In this document: in pieces, positions 12,057 through 23,749 of the stretch
Position numbering within the stretch: the first letter of the stretch is position 1
How the letters are laid out: every line of letters begins with the position of its first letter
Source of the DNA: Myxocyprinus asiaticus
Lineage: Eukaryota > Chordata > Actinopteri > Cypriniformes > Catostomidae
Direction: 5' to 3'
Assembly (NCBI RefSeq): GCF_019703515.2
Contig: NC_059379.1
Coordinates: 23,177,880 to 23,241,879, forward strand
DNA: 64,000 bases
Position numbers and translations under genes: made by a program
The notes under the pieces: generated by a model
Databases searched by the model: none
The model's input: only the letters and a program-made list of their open reading frames with translations
Told to the model about the DNA's origin: nothing

Positions 12057-12059
12057 GCT

Positions 12060-15000
12060 GTCAAGTTCTGTTGCCAGTGTGATTTAGTTTATAAACAAAT
12101 TATGAATTAACCCTACAGGACCAGTCGCTTCCTGCATTTTACTTGCTAATTGTCGTTTCAGAATGGCTCATCAATCTATCAGCTCACACGCTGCATCTGA
12201 TTGTTTTTGTTTTGTTTTTTGGTGAGTGCTGGGTCTGATGCAATTGTGTTATTAAAAAGCCAATTTTACCCTTATTTCAAATCTGATTTAAAGAAAACCT
12301 TTGGGACATTGTGAGAAGATAATGGCTCTTTGGTTGGCTATGACTGGAGAGAATTTGTGTGCTATGGACAGATGAGTCCAGCTGGTCTTTAGATGCCGTG
12401 AGAGTTGGACGTGATGAATGAATAGACAAGGATGTTTGAGAGCATTACATTTTGTCACAAAAGCTTTCCAAATGGGAAATGACTCACAAAGTACTTTGAG
12501 TCCATTCTCTATGTGCAATGAATTACTTTTGTTGTGTATTTACAATGCACCATTTATGTGCTATCTAGGAACCGTGTTACTTCTTGATAAATTTATTTTT
12601 GTCTGTTGGATCATTTTGCCTCTATGACTTATATGATTAACAATGGTTTCTATTCTCTCTTGTGCTCTGGAAGCATCTCTCAGACCTGGAGTAGCTGCTG
12701 ATTGCCATTTAAATACACTGGTGATTACATGCCCATGCCAATAAAGCCGCCTCCTGGCAAACAGACAGAGTGGAAAGCTGTCACACAGCAGTTATAGTGA
12801 GTGTGCGCTGCCAACGAGGGAATCCTTTAATGTTAAAAACATCCTTGTGTGCCAGTTCTTGGCACCTCCTCTCTGTCATTGTCAGTTTTGAGTGGGGCCG
12901 ACGATGATCTTTTAGAAGACGTTCTTGTGAGGAGGTTTTGTTGAACAAAAAGTGTTTTCAGACTTTGAGACTTTGCTTTAAAATGGAAGACACTTGGGCC
13001 CGCCACATCTTGACAGTGTAGGACTGCTTCAAAGAGCTTCCAGCATATGTCTGTTCCTCTGCTGGAAGACTATTTAGTATCCTGATGCTCTCCCAAGCTA
13101 CAGGGGCCACATCCAGTAATCCTCAATTTGTTTTCAATGTGCAGAGCCATTTCGAAATTTGCTTCATAGATATTGCCTGCCTAAAACCACAATGAGAAGC
13201 CTCTCCAACGGAGGACAGATAGATAAGGATGTCTTGTTCCAGGGATAAATTAAATGCTGAATCTCTTCATTTCTTAGAGGTTATGTAACGTGAGGAGGCT
13301 CTTTCAGGCTACTGTTTAGACTGCAGATCTGCCTTCTGCCTCTTGGACCAATTGAATAGTGTCTGTGTGATTGTGTGTATGTGCTTGTTTGTGAGGAGCT
13401 GAGTATGGATGGATGGATAGATGGATAGATTTACTGGTGGGGGGCATTGCAGCACCCCACTTACCTGCTTCTAACTTCTGTCCCGCTGCTCAAGATTGAT
13501 TGAAAGCTGCTCAGCACTTCATTCTTTCCATTTTTCTTTGGCTCTCTCCCTCGCTCTTTCCTTCCGCCCAACCCTCTTCCCTTTTCTCGCTCTTCTTTTC
13601 TGTCTCAGCCCTGTGCCGATCTGTCAGCACCAGTAAAGCAGAGGAGAAGCCGATCATGGGGTGTTATGGGTTGCATAACCACATTGCTGACTTGCTGTTC
13701 AAATTTCATTTCCTTTGAAAACTCTCCACCATTATTAGCTGAATGTAATCAGTACAAGCTAGATTAGCTTGCTATCCACACCGGCTGCTCCATAAATGGC
13801 TGTGCCTTCATGCGCTCTCAAAAGTGCTCTGTCACTCTTTGTTATTTTGTTTTCTGTACTCTTTGAGGACAGAGAAGAAAACCCACCCAAGGTTTGTTCT
13901 TTGTTGTATCACACAGCACTATGCGAATCACTCTGCAAAATTCGATTGGCACCCTTTCCATCCTTCAAGGCAGAAACCCAACTAAGATTATGATTTCTTT
14001 GCTTTGTCTTTTGGCTACAAACACACAAAAACATTATTGTCAGGTGGTCAGTGCAGTGGCAGAACCTGACACAGGGGATATAGGGATTTCTCTGGATTCC
14101 TTGGATTTGTTAACGCCATGACACCAAGTGCTTTACTTGCACTTTTATGTATTATTAAATTTAATAATGTTGTGTCCAAAATCCTTAAACAAAAAACCAA
14201 AACTACCAGTTGTAATCCTCCAAGAGATTTCAAGCTACATCCACCAAACTGTGCACAGACCTTCAGACTGTTCTGACTTGAGCCTGATTTTTACATGGAA
14301 TAAGCCGAAGTTCTTTCTAATGGACGAACTAAAGCACCCTAGGCAAATGAAGCCACTGTTTATGCAATGCGCAACGTCGTTTTAAAATGAGTTTGTTTAG
14401 GGTGATGTCACTGTGTTTAACGTACTGTTCCAGCCACAGGTAAAGCCAATAATGCAGGTTTTTCTCTCTGTGGACTGCCACATTTGGCACTGTTGCTCCT
14501 TTGCTTTATTAAACTTGTCACGGCCCCTTCCACTTTTAAAAACTCCAATCTCTCTCTACTCATTTGTCGTGGCCGTGCTGTCTTTGTGGAGTTTGTGTTG
14601 CAAATCATGTAAAAAACTATACTTCTGCACAATCTTTGAGAGACGGGCTTCAAAGTTATCCATTTTAACGACTGTAACCTTGCTAACAACAACTCAGCTG
14701 GCATGCGTGATTGTAAATAAAAAACGTCACATCCAAACCACACCCACAATTAGTTTTAACCAATCATCAATGCTCTTCGACCAGCCGAGTTCTCCTAGGT
14801 CAAGAATTTCGAGATGTGTGCAAACACGAGAAATATCAACAAACAAACACATTGGCAGAACAAAAACGTCACTGCATTTCTTCATCATCTGTAGGCGAAC
14901 CAAGCAAAGCCTGTTCACACAGTAAGTATAAATTAGCCTTTAGTGTGCTGTTTTTTCTAACTGTTCAGACAAACTTCGCTTTAGCGGACAATTGAAAATC

Positions 15001-15950
15001 CCCAAAATCCCATAGACTTGCATTAATGGAATGTTTAAACACAGGCCAAGACTATCATCTAATGTTTGTGATTTCAAACTCCAGCCATCAAAACTCTCAC
15101 ACGTACAGCCATTTGTCCGTCTATCCAACAACACTACCAACTAGCGAGAAGACCATAGTAACACTTAGCAATAACACCTGTATTCAACACCTGAAAGGCC
15201 TGTATTCAAACTTTTTAATCTAGTTCAGACTTTCAGACAAGACTTTGTCAAGCTAACAGTTTTGACAAACTTTACTTTCTTTATCTAGTTGTGTATTTAT
15301 AGTTCTGTTAAATTAAGGGGGACCCCAAGTGAGCAAGGACTGCCACTGGGTCAATGGCTCCCCCAAGGTCATGAGTGGCATAGTTATCAGGATAGCCAGC
15401 ATATAAGCCAAGGCTGGAGTTTTCTTATGATGAGCCGCAGCTGTGTGTGTATAGAGGCTGACCCTCAAATGCAGCTGATGTCTATACAGCCCTCCCTCAG
15501 GACTCGCACACCGTCTCTGACATATACAGTCTCTGGGGCTTTCCGCTCTGCACTCAACATGGTCATATTTGAGTTTGTTAGTCTTGAATTAAAAGTGATG
15601 TCAGTGTGTCTCTGTGCCGCCTGTGAGAATGAAAGAAAATAATTTGTTGCAATGAGCTTGTTTCATTGTTTATTTACTTACAGCAGGGACTCTGACATGT
15701 AAGAGCATTTAGTGATTATCAGTGCAAAAAGAACATCTGTGAGCTGTTGTTTCCACTGCTTCGTTTAAGCATGTCTGTGCCTGGTGGAAGCTGTTTTTCA
15801 AAGGTATTACAAATATAAATTGAACACCTAAAGACCCCCGGGCCCCTTAATGGCAGGCAGAGAAGAAACAGCATGTTATTTTTAAGAGAAACTAAAACGA
15901 AAGCATTAAATGAAAGCATTTTTGTTAACATAAATAAAGAACTTTTAAAT
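12060..15950. other. snx29 last intron, left part
   Basis: Noncoding DNA with a short GGAT/GATA run near 13408-13430. Open frames such as 14413-14925 and 15289-15642 have no recognisable motif and no splice context, and I do not call them genes. Segments around 14750-15260 look repeat-like (short inverted pieces) but cannot be bounded. Confidence 0.4.
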
Positions 15951-15954
15951 AATT

Positions 15955-16168
15955 AAACTAAACACATTTTTATGACTAAAAAATTAATACAATTAAAATG
16001 ACCACAAAATAATTTTAGTTTTCACTGTTGATGCAAAGTATTCTATACAATTTTAAATATTTCTTTTCAGTCTGCCTTCATTAAAAGAATGCCACTAGAT
16101 TGTGATAACACTAGAAGGCCTTGAGAAATTGAACACTTGTAAACCTATTTAAAGGATATCTTCTAAAG
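15955..16168. repeat. dispersed repeat, left part (interrupted)
   Basis: The segments AAAATGACCACA, ATTTTAGTTTT and AAGAATGCCACTAGAT match the second copy at about 17965-18160. The similarity resumes with CATTAACTTTAGCAGCCCT at about 16836 after an inserted inverted-repeat element at 16169-16834. Confidence 0.55.
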
Positions 16169-16834
16169 CCGCATTCACACAGCTAATGACATTGTCGTTT
16201 GGTGTTGCTAGTCACTTTAATATGCAGATTTAATGATGTCGCTCTAATGTTATTAGTAGAGTGTAGTATAGTAGCTTTTGAAATGCTTATTACAGATGAT
16301 ACTGCCAGTAAAACTAAGATATCATTCTAATTTGACAAGGAATCAGTTCTCTTGCCTCTAAAATTGAACATTCTGCAAGGGAAAGCGTTTTATATAAGCT
16401 AACCTGTAGTGCTCATTGCATCATAATATTAAACAAGACGAACAATCTATTAAAATATGAATCAAACTCACTCAGAATGCAGACAGTATCATCGTTTTAT
16501 TATATCCATGCATGCGGTTACAGACAAATGATACTGAACAGTGAAATTCCTTAACATATAACTTCTCTCTTGCCTGCACTCAACACAAGTATGTCAGAGG
16601 AGACAGATGCCCTGAGCTCCACTGTCTTCACTCTCATCGGTAGTGGCTCCTGAATGTTGCTCATTGTTTGAATAAAGTAAAACTTTTCTCAACTTTGTCG
16701 TGTCGCTCGCCACACATCTTGACGCCAACGGTCATTGTTGCTCGTGTCGCCGGAAGTCGCTGTGCTCTCACTAAATATGAGTGGCATCCTGTCGCTTTGT
16801 TGCTCTGTGTCGCTTGCAGTGTGAACGGGGCTTA
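16169..16834. repeat. inverted-repeat element nested in a dispersed repeat
   Basis: The left end GCCGCATTCACAC and the right end GTGTGAACGGGGCTT are approximate reverse complements. Inside the right half is a GC-rich block with repeated TGTCGCT words at about 16697-16815. No transposase is seen, so it is a probable nonautonomous DNA transposon. Confidence 0.55.
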
Positions 16835-17084
16835 ATACATTAACTTTAGCAGCCCTAAAAAATAAAAGCTAAAATAAAAACTAAATTGAAAAGCTAAAAC
16901 TAAACGGAAATTACAAAACACTGAAAAACTAAAACCAAGCTAAAGATATCTTTAACAAAGTAAAAACTAATCCAAATTGAAAGGACAAATGTAATTGTTA
17001 TTTAATAAAATTATTATATATTGAAATAACTAAAATTCAAACCTATAACAGTTTTTTTTTAATAATTTTGAAAAACTAAAACTT

Positions 17085-17960
17085 AAAGTGCTAGTTCATC
17101 AAAAATGAAAATTCTTTCATTTACTCACCCTCATGATATCCCAAGTGTGTATGACTTTCTTTCTTCAACAGAACACATTTGAAGAAAAATATCTGAGCTC
17201 ATTAGGTCCTTAAAATGCAAGTGGATGATGATCAGACTTTTGAAGCTCCAAAAATCACAGACAGTCAGCATAAACATCATCCATACGACTCCAGCGGTTA
17301 AATTAATGTCTTCTAAAGCGACATGATCGCTTTTGGTGCAAAAAAGATCAATATTTAAGTACTTTTTAATTATAAATCATCACTTCCAGTCAGCAGCGGT
17401 ATGCGAGTGTAACGTAATCGCGTTGGCATGTGAGACGTGCGAGAACTGACGCACATGCGACACACACGGAAGAGCAGCGCTATTTACAGCTGAGTAGGAG
17501 GAATGCTGTACAGAAGGTTAGTTGGTTTTGGTTTAGATCTGTTTTTATCAGTTTCTTTACCCACAGTGGTGCTTTGTGTGCTTATCCTGTATGTCTCAAC
17601 CGAGAGATAAATGTGAGATTACGTCCATAACATGGCAATGTGAATATGTCACACAAGAGACCACATGAACTCGGCGCTCTAATGAATGCGTATACTGCTG
17701 CTTACTGGAAGTGATGGATTATAGTTAAAAAGTACTTAAATATTTATCTTTTTTGCACCAAAAGTGATTGTATCACTTTAGAAGACATTAATTTAACAGC
17801 TGGAGTCGTATTGATGACGTTTATGCTGACTGTCTGTGATTTTTGGAGCTTCAAACGTCTGATCATCATCCACTTGCATTTTTAGGACCTACTGAGCTCA
17901 GATATTTTTCTATTTTGTGTTCTGCTGAAGAAAGAAAGTCATACACACCTTCATACACAA
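17085..17960. repeat. long foldback MITE
   Basis: The left arm contains AAAAATGAAAATTCTTTCAT, ACTCACCCTCATGATATCCC, TATGACTTTCTTTCTTCA and CTCCAAAAATCACAGACAG. The right arm repeats these in reverse complement, with GATTTTTGGAGCTTCAAA and GAAGAAAGAAAGTCATA. The arms are about 300 bp around a GC-richer centre (about 17390-17690). The right arm lacks the outermost end, so one terminus is lost. Confidence 0.85.
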
Positions 17961-18170
17961 TTGTAACTAAAATAAATTAAAAATGACCACAGATTAATTT
18001 TAGTTTTAGTTTTTGAGGCAGAGCGTATTGTAAAATTTTAAACTTTTACAAACCTCCTTTATTAAACATGAAAGTGCCACTAGATAACGACTAGGCAGCC
18101 CTGAGAAATGTTATGCTGATATTAGTTAACGCATTAACTTTGGCAGCCTGAACTATTAAAATACTAAAAT
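17961..18170. repeat. dispersed repeat, second copy
   Basis: It shares AAAATGACCACA, AGTGCCACTAGAT and GCATTAACTTTGGCAGCC with the copy at 15955-16168 and 16836-16860. ACTAAA-rich low-complexity DNA surrounds both copies. Confidence 0.5.
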
Positions 18171-18381
18171 TAATATTAAAAACTAAATATACTGAAAAAC
18201 TAAAACTAAATAAAACTGTTAGTGAAAATTAACAAACTAAATCAAAAGGACAAATTTAAAATAAAATATATTTTATTTAGTATATTATATAGAAATAAAA
18301 AACAAATAAATTCAAAACCACAGTGCCTCTGCAGCAAAGAGCTGAGGAAGCTTAATGATCTTTGCGTTTATTCTTTCACAG

Positions 18382-18511
18382 GGACACCCCAGCATCCAGC
18401 GAGAGTGGAACCAAAACTGCCCGATCTAAAGCCTCTAGCAGGTTCCCCAGGCCGGGTCACAGCTTGGGTCGGGAAGCCCGCAACCCTGAACCACAAAGTG
18501 GTGACCTTTAG
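18382..18511 (+). CDS. snx29: snx29 terminal coding exon with stop codon
   Basis: A polypyrimidine tract and AG acceptor end at 18381. The first base completes the split Lys codon of the previous exon, then 42 codons follow to TAG at 18509-18511. The peptide is a Ser/Arg/Pro-rich tail containing KASSRFPRPG and ending EPQSGDL. From memory, vertebrate SNX29 ends with the same EPQSGDL and has a similar SRFP segment before it, so this is the true C-terminus. The tail looks unstructured and follows directly after the PX domain. A longer open frame across the same bases (18222-18518) is in another phase and is not the gene. Confidence 0.86.
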
Positions 18512-19760
18512 CCTCTGATGCACTGGTCTGGTGATGCAGAAACTTCTGCCGACCTCTAGAATCTGAATTGTGAACTTAAGTGTCTGAGGCAGTTATACAA
18601 GGTGCAAGGTGTACCAAGACTTCCCTCAATCCTCAGAACTCATCAGTATGACTTGACTGAATCCAGGATCTTCTCTTCTATTATGGATGTACATACTGCT
18701 ACAGCTGGAGACGAGTTGGGCCAAGAACCAACAAGCAGAATCAGCAAGGTTGCAGGATGGAATTTTTGGCAAATCTCAGTTTAGGGCTTTCAGTTACAAT
18801 TGTGCCTAGTGTTTTATAACAGATGTTGTTTTTGGGGAAATCCGGGATGTACTTTTTACTAACTGCGGTGATATCAAACTTTTATGAGACTGCAGTGAGA
18901 ATTGTCGTATCATCTGGAAATAACTTGCACATCATCATGATTTCAACTTGACTGTGACACATGGGACTCAAGTTGTTTTTTTCCTTTTGTATACATTTTG
19001 TTACCATACTGTGCTATGTATGAGGCACAATAATGTTGGATGTAATTTAATTATGAATGCATTATAATAGATTTACAAAAAAATCACTCTCCACTGTCAC
19101 CAGTATGTAGAAGTTGTACACAATTAGGAGCCTTTCGATTTTAGATAAATATCTACTTATGGTCAAAACTTGATTGTTCTGGGCAGAGCCTCGTCCTCCT
19201 TTCCCTGAAAACCTACCATTGGAAATTTCCAGGGCTGCCATTGTCCTCGATGACTAGATAGTACTGTTACACAGAAACCAATGCAGGCAGGGCATGTTGC
19301 ATTGTGTGTGGACTGAACAGAAGACATTTTCTTAGCCGGGGAGTCTCCCCTGAATGAATGAACAAATAATTTCGCCTTGTTTTAACTGGAAGCACGGTGG
19401 TGAAATTGGCCAAATTTATGATACAATTATTATTATTATTTTTTTTTTTTGCAGTTCCTGACAAATGACAGTGATTACTGTTATGTAAATGGAGATCATA
19501 ATATGTTTAAATTAGTAAATTGTCAACTATCTAATTTAATGATTTAGAATTGCAATCAGTTTAAGATTCTGTTTACCTGTAAGCATTGATGGCTGAAGAG
19601 TAGCAGATTTATTTACTAGTACACAACTGTATCTGATGGTTTTTCTCCAACAGAGTAGCTTTCTGTCACAAGTTGGTGTGACGAGAAGCAGCTGTTTTTG
19701 CAGTGGCACTGCAGCCAGCCTTTGAGTGCAAGAGCTTGATGAATACAAGAATAAATGCAA
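18512..19760 (+). other. snx29: probable snx29 3' UTR and downstream DNA
   Basis: This AT-rich noncoding stretch follows the snx29 stop codon. It contains no coding frame with recognisable content. The first canonical AATAAA I noticed is at 19750-19755, about 1.24 kb after the stop, so this could be the 3' UTR. Other signals or variant hexamers could be used earlier, and the real cleavage site needs transcript data. Confidence 0.4.
19750..19755 (+). promoter_or_regulatory. candidate polyadenylation signal AATAAA
   Basis: A canonical AATAAA hexamer on the snx29 strand, about 1.24 kb downstream of the stop codon. The hexamer is common by chance in AT-rich DNA, so this is only a candidate. Confidence 0.25.
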
Positions 19761-19964
19761 ATACAAACACATTAAGTTATTTTTGTGTATTGAATGCACA
19801 GTTTTGATTGGGGGCTACTTGTGAATATCCCTAACTTTAAGGCATCAGAGTATTAAATTATGTATTCAAAGATAGACAATTCTTTAAATGGTAAAAAATG
19901 TGAGCTGTGTTGTCTCACTTTGCCATACTGTAGGTAGCAGGATTCTTTATGTTCAATTTAAAGA

Positions 19965-20640
19965 TGAAGTGTGTAATTTTGACCAATGACAGATTGGTAG
20001 GGTTCAGGAAACCCAACATGATCACACGGAAAAATCAACATACTGCTAACGAAAGTTAATGTACCATGAAATCGAAATCATTCTACCGAATTACTGACTA
20101 GCACCATCCCCCATCATACATTTTTGCATAAATTTAAATGTGATCTACACTACCATTCAAACGTTTGGGGTCACTTGCCTGAAAAGTTTCTCATGATCTA
20201 AAAATCTTTTGATCTGAAGGCATATACTTAAATGTTTGAAATTAGTTTTGTAGACAAAAATATAATTGTGCCACCATATTAATTTATTTCATTATAAAAC
20301 TAACATTTTATATAAAAAAAAATAAATAAAAAAAACTATATGTCCACTGGCATTTAGGTTCAGGGTTGCTTTGGTTTAGCCGGTAGAGTTCATAAAATAT
20401 GCATTGCTCTTGACTGCACTACATAGTTTACAACTAAAAATACAAGCTTTTGCCAGCACTCTGTGGACATTCTACCTTGTGAACCTCTCATATGCCTATA
20501 CTTTCATCAACACAATTTTGGTAAACACAGACCGACACAACTTTCAATTTACTGTCGCCAAACTTAGAGTGAGATCAGTCTGGGAAACCAGTTTGAAAAC
20601 AGAGATAAGTTTTCAAATTACATTTGGAGCCACAAGAGTA
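19965..20640. repeat. dispersed repeat copy with a solo Tc1 end inside
   Basis: The segments AACATGATCACAC, CATACATTTTTGCAT, TTCATAAAATATGCATT, TCTGTGGACATT and GTGAGATCAGTCTGG recur in a second copy at 26290-26900 in the same order. The copy is interrupted at 20148-20342 by a Tc1-type terminal repeat. Confidence 0.6.
20148..20342 (+). mobile_element. solo terminal repeat of a Tc1-like element
   Basis: It starts CACTACCATTCAAACGTTTG just after a TA and runs for about 190 bp nearly identical to the left end of the element at 22279. No second end or transposase follows, so it is the remains of a copy that lost its interior and other end. Confidence 0.75.
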
Positions 20641-21533
20641 ACATAAATTGCACGCTTCACCTTCAGTTGCTAGGAGATTATTAGTAAGAATTTGTGTTAA
20701 TGTGAGTGACAACAAAATAAGGTGAATTTTACACAGCCTCCAGGATGCTATGATTCCAGTATTAGAAAGAATGTTATGTTTTTTCTCTCCAATTGTTGGT
20801 CCTGTCTGTCTTCTAAGACTTAAGTGATACAAAGTATCCGTCAGATGATTAGATAAAGAAGTAATGAAAAAGCTATCTTTGCATATGCAAAACCCTCAAG
20901 CAGTCTCCTTAAGTGGGTTTTGCTCTTGAGACCTGCTATCATTTGAAAATAATCACCTAAACAACTAAATATCTCAGCAAAACACCTTTTGACGATGCTG
21001 AGAAAGCCCTTGTAGACGTTACTGGGCACAAGTCAGGCCATCTAAGTATTGTTGTAAATTGTTTTCCAGGTCTGCCATGTAAATTTTTTTGACTGGCTTC
21101 TTTTAGTTCTGTTTACTCTCCAAATGATCCCACACAGATTCAGTTAATGTCATGGAACAGGCTCTTTTTAAAATTCATCACTTCACAGTTCTCACTCATT
21201 AGGACTTTCTGCTAATTGTCCTTTCTTTATAAACTTGTGCGTAATCTGTTCTGCTACTACTTCTTACAGTAGTTCAGTCATGTCCCATATGACCGCTATT
21301 TATAAGACTTCCTGTTATCCCTATTGTGGAACTTTTAGCCATGTCTTTTGATATTTGTTAAATTACACTACTGGCTATACACATGATTTGGCTCAATATT
21401 GTATGTCATTAAGTTGGCTGAGCTGACTTGCATGTACCCCAGAACTGTGCTCCTCTACCTCACCGGGTAGCCATAAGCTTTTGAAAAAATTGATATATGA
21501 AGTCAGCTGAACTCAGTGTGGTTCATCACATTA
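20641..21533. other. intergenic DNA, no feature recognised
   Basis: AT-rich DNA between two repeats. Minus-strand open frames at 20575-20832 and 20841-21029 are short and have no known motif. Confidence 0.4.
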
Positions 21534-22152
21534 CAGAGATAGTTTACCCAAAAATGAAAATTCTCCCATAATTTACACACCCTCATGCCATCCCAGATGT
21601 ATATGACTTTCTTTCTCAGCTCTGTAGGTCCATACAATGCAAGTTAATGATGATCAGACCTTTGTTGCTCCAAAAATCACATTAAGGAAACTTAAAAGTA
21701 ATCCATAAGACTCCAGTGGTTAAATACATATCTTCTGAAGCAATATGATAGGTGAGGGTGAGGAACAGTAAAAAATAAAATAAAAATAAAAATAAAAAAA
21801 ATCCTTTTTTTACTCTAAATCTCCACTTTAACTTTTACATGCGGTGCCTGTTTAGTTTCACTTTCACATCTGAACTTGAATGTGAAAGTGGAGATTTAGA
21901 GTAAAAAAAGGACTTAAATATTGTTCTGTTTCTCACCCACACCTATTATATCGCTTCTGAAGATATGGATTTAACCACATGAGTCATATGGATTAATATT
22001 ACTGTATGTTTGCTTTATGTGATTATTGGAGCTACAAAGGTTTGATCATCATTCACTTGCATTGTATGGACCTACAGATCTGAGATATTCTTCTAAAAAT
22101 CTTTGAGTAAATGATGTGAGAATTTTAATTTTTGGGTGAGCTATCCCTTTGA
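21534..22152. repeat. foldback MITE
   Basis: The left end AGTTTACCCAAAAATGAAAA and the right end TTTTTGGGTGAGCTATCCCT are reverse complements, as are inner arm segments such as GTTGCTCCAAAAATCACAT against ATGTGATTATTGGAGC. A central inverted pair, ACTCTAAATCTCCACTTT and AAAGTGGAGATTTAGAGT, closes the hairpin. It belongs to the same broad family as 17085-17960 and has both ends preserved. Confidence 0.85.
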
Positions 22153-22207
22153 CTATGGATATGTTCCACTAACGTATGGCAACCAGAAAGTATCCAAATA
22201 TATTATG

Positions 22208-22211
<4 letters not shown>

Positions 22212-22274
<63 letters not shown>
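22212..22274. repeat. (TA)n microsatellite
   Basis: An uninterrupted TA run of about 31 units, ending next to the left end of a Tc1-like element. Such a tract offers many TA target sites. Confidence 0.95.
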
Positions 22275-22278
<4 letters not shown>

Positions 22279-22801
22279 CACTACCATTAAAAAGTTTGGG
22301 GTCACTTGCCTGAAATGTTTCTCATGATCTTAAAAATCTTTTGATCTGAAGGTGTATGCTTAAATGTTTGAAATTCGTTTTGTAGACAAAAATATAATTG
22401 TGGCACCATATTAATTTATTTAATTACAAAACTAAAATTTTATAAAAATTAAAAAAAGTTTTTGAAATGGATGACTTGGACCAAATAATAAAGAAAAGCA
22501 GCCAATAAGTGCCCAACATAGATGGGAACTCCTTCAATACTGTTTAAAAAGCATCCCAGGGTGATACCTCAAGAAGTTGGTTTTGAAAATGCCAAGAGTA
22601 CATTTCTGCAAAATCTAGGCAAAGTTTGAAAAAAATATAACAATTTTGATTTATTTTGGATTTTTTAGTCACAACATAATTCCCATAGGTCCATTTCTAT
22701 TATTCCATAGTTGTGATGACTTTACTATTATTCTAAAATGTAAAAAAAATAAAAAATAAATAAAGAATAAGTAAGTGACCCTAAACTTTTGAACGGTAGT
22801 G
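22279..22801 (+). mobile_element. deleted Tc1-like element with both ends
   Basis: It begins CACTACCATTAAAAAGTTTG after a TA and ends AAACTTTTGAACGGTAGTG, so the termini are inverted repeats. The interior (about 22480-22640) still resembles the C-terminal end of a Tc1 transposase in broken frames, with the phrase KSIPG and a KMP-like stretch. Most of the transposase is deleted and the element is about 520 bp. Confidence 0.8.
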
Positions 22802-22803
22802 TG

Positions 22804-22811
<8 letters not shown>

Positions 22812-22849
<38 letters not shown>
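22812..22849. repeat. (GT)n microsatellite
   Basis: About 19 GT units directly after the right end of the Tc1-like element. Confidence 0.95.
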
Positions 22850-22850
<1 letters not shown>

Positions 22851-23580
22851 AAGGTCGACCGAAAGTGTATTTTGCCGATACTGATGACTGAGGTGGTGGA
22901 AAAGGCAGATAATCAATTAATCAGCCGATAGTTTTTAAAATAAATTTTTAAATAGAATGCTAAAAGATTTCGTAGTCTTTCCTTAATATGACGGGACAGA
23001 CATTGAGGCTGCTATAAAATAAAATAAAATCCAGATGCAGAATGTCACAGGAGACAGATGACTATAGTCTCTGAGTGATGATGACTAAATGCAGCCGGTG
23101 CCAGCCAGACATCACTTCAGTCTATTACGATGGACTTCAGAGGATGCACCTCACTGATCTCTGCCTACATCACCTCGGTCTAGTGATGGACACTCTTGAA
23201 ATGGAATACACAGACTATCAATTAATTGCCAACAAAAGCCTTCATCAGCTAACTAACAAAGGACAATGCATCTATGTGAACTTCTGCTGTTAATCCAGGA
23301 TGGACTTCAAAGACATTATTAATTAATCTTACAGTTCATACAAAATCTTTGTTTAAACACTGGCCCTTAACACTTACTTAGTTTAATCATTTTAAACCAT
23401 GACTCGCACTGCACATAATTAACTAATATTGGCATTATATTCATGCTGTTTAGCCAGAGGGGAAATGGCCCAATAGTGAGCCTGGATTCTCCCAAGGTTA
23501 TTTTTCTCCATTAACCAACATCTTTTGGAGTTTTGTGTTCCTTGCCACAGTCGCCTTCGGCTTGCTCACTGGGGTCCTAA
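22850..23580. repeat. composite of dispersed repeat fragments
   Basis: It starts with GGTCGACCGAAAGTGTATTT and GCCGATACTGAT, which resembles the ends of a common fish repeat built on GGTCGACC and CCGAT words. Later text, GTGAGCCTGGATTCTCCCAA and TTGCCACAGTCGCC, resembles another widespread teleost repeat. The open frame at 23075-23293 lies in this repeat and is not considered a gene. Classes are uncertain. Confidence 0.5.
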
Positions 23581-23589
23581 ATACAATTA

Positions 23590-23714
23590 TTATTTAATTT
23601 TTTAATTATTTATTTTTATACACAATTTACAATCATATTTATTCAAACTACACAATGATGACTCTAAAACGTTATAGATATTACAGTTTCATTTTCTGTT
23701 AATGCATGTATATA

Positions 23715-23749
<35 letters not shown>

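Noticed and set aside
14413..14925. A 170-codon open frame in the last snx29 intron
   Set aside because: Cys/Ser/Thr/Ile-rich composition with no recognisable domain, no splice or promoter context, and open frames of similar size on the opposite strand (14417-14749). Probably chance.
15289..15642. A 117-codon open frame on the + strand
   Set aside because: No known motif and no support for exon borders; it lies in repeat-rich intron.
18222..18518. A 98-codon open frame overlapping the snx29 terminal exon
   Set aside because: It is in another phase. The splice phase from 11580 and the conserved EPQSGDL ending select a different frame.
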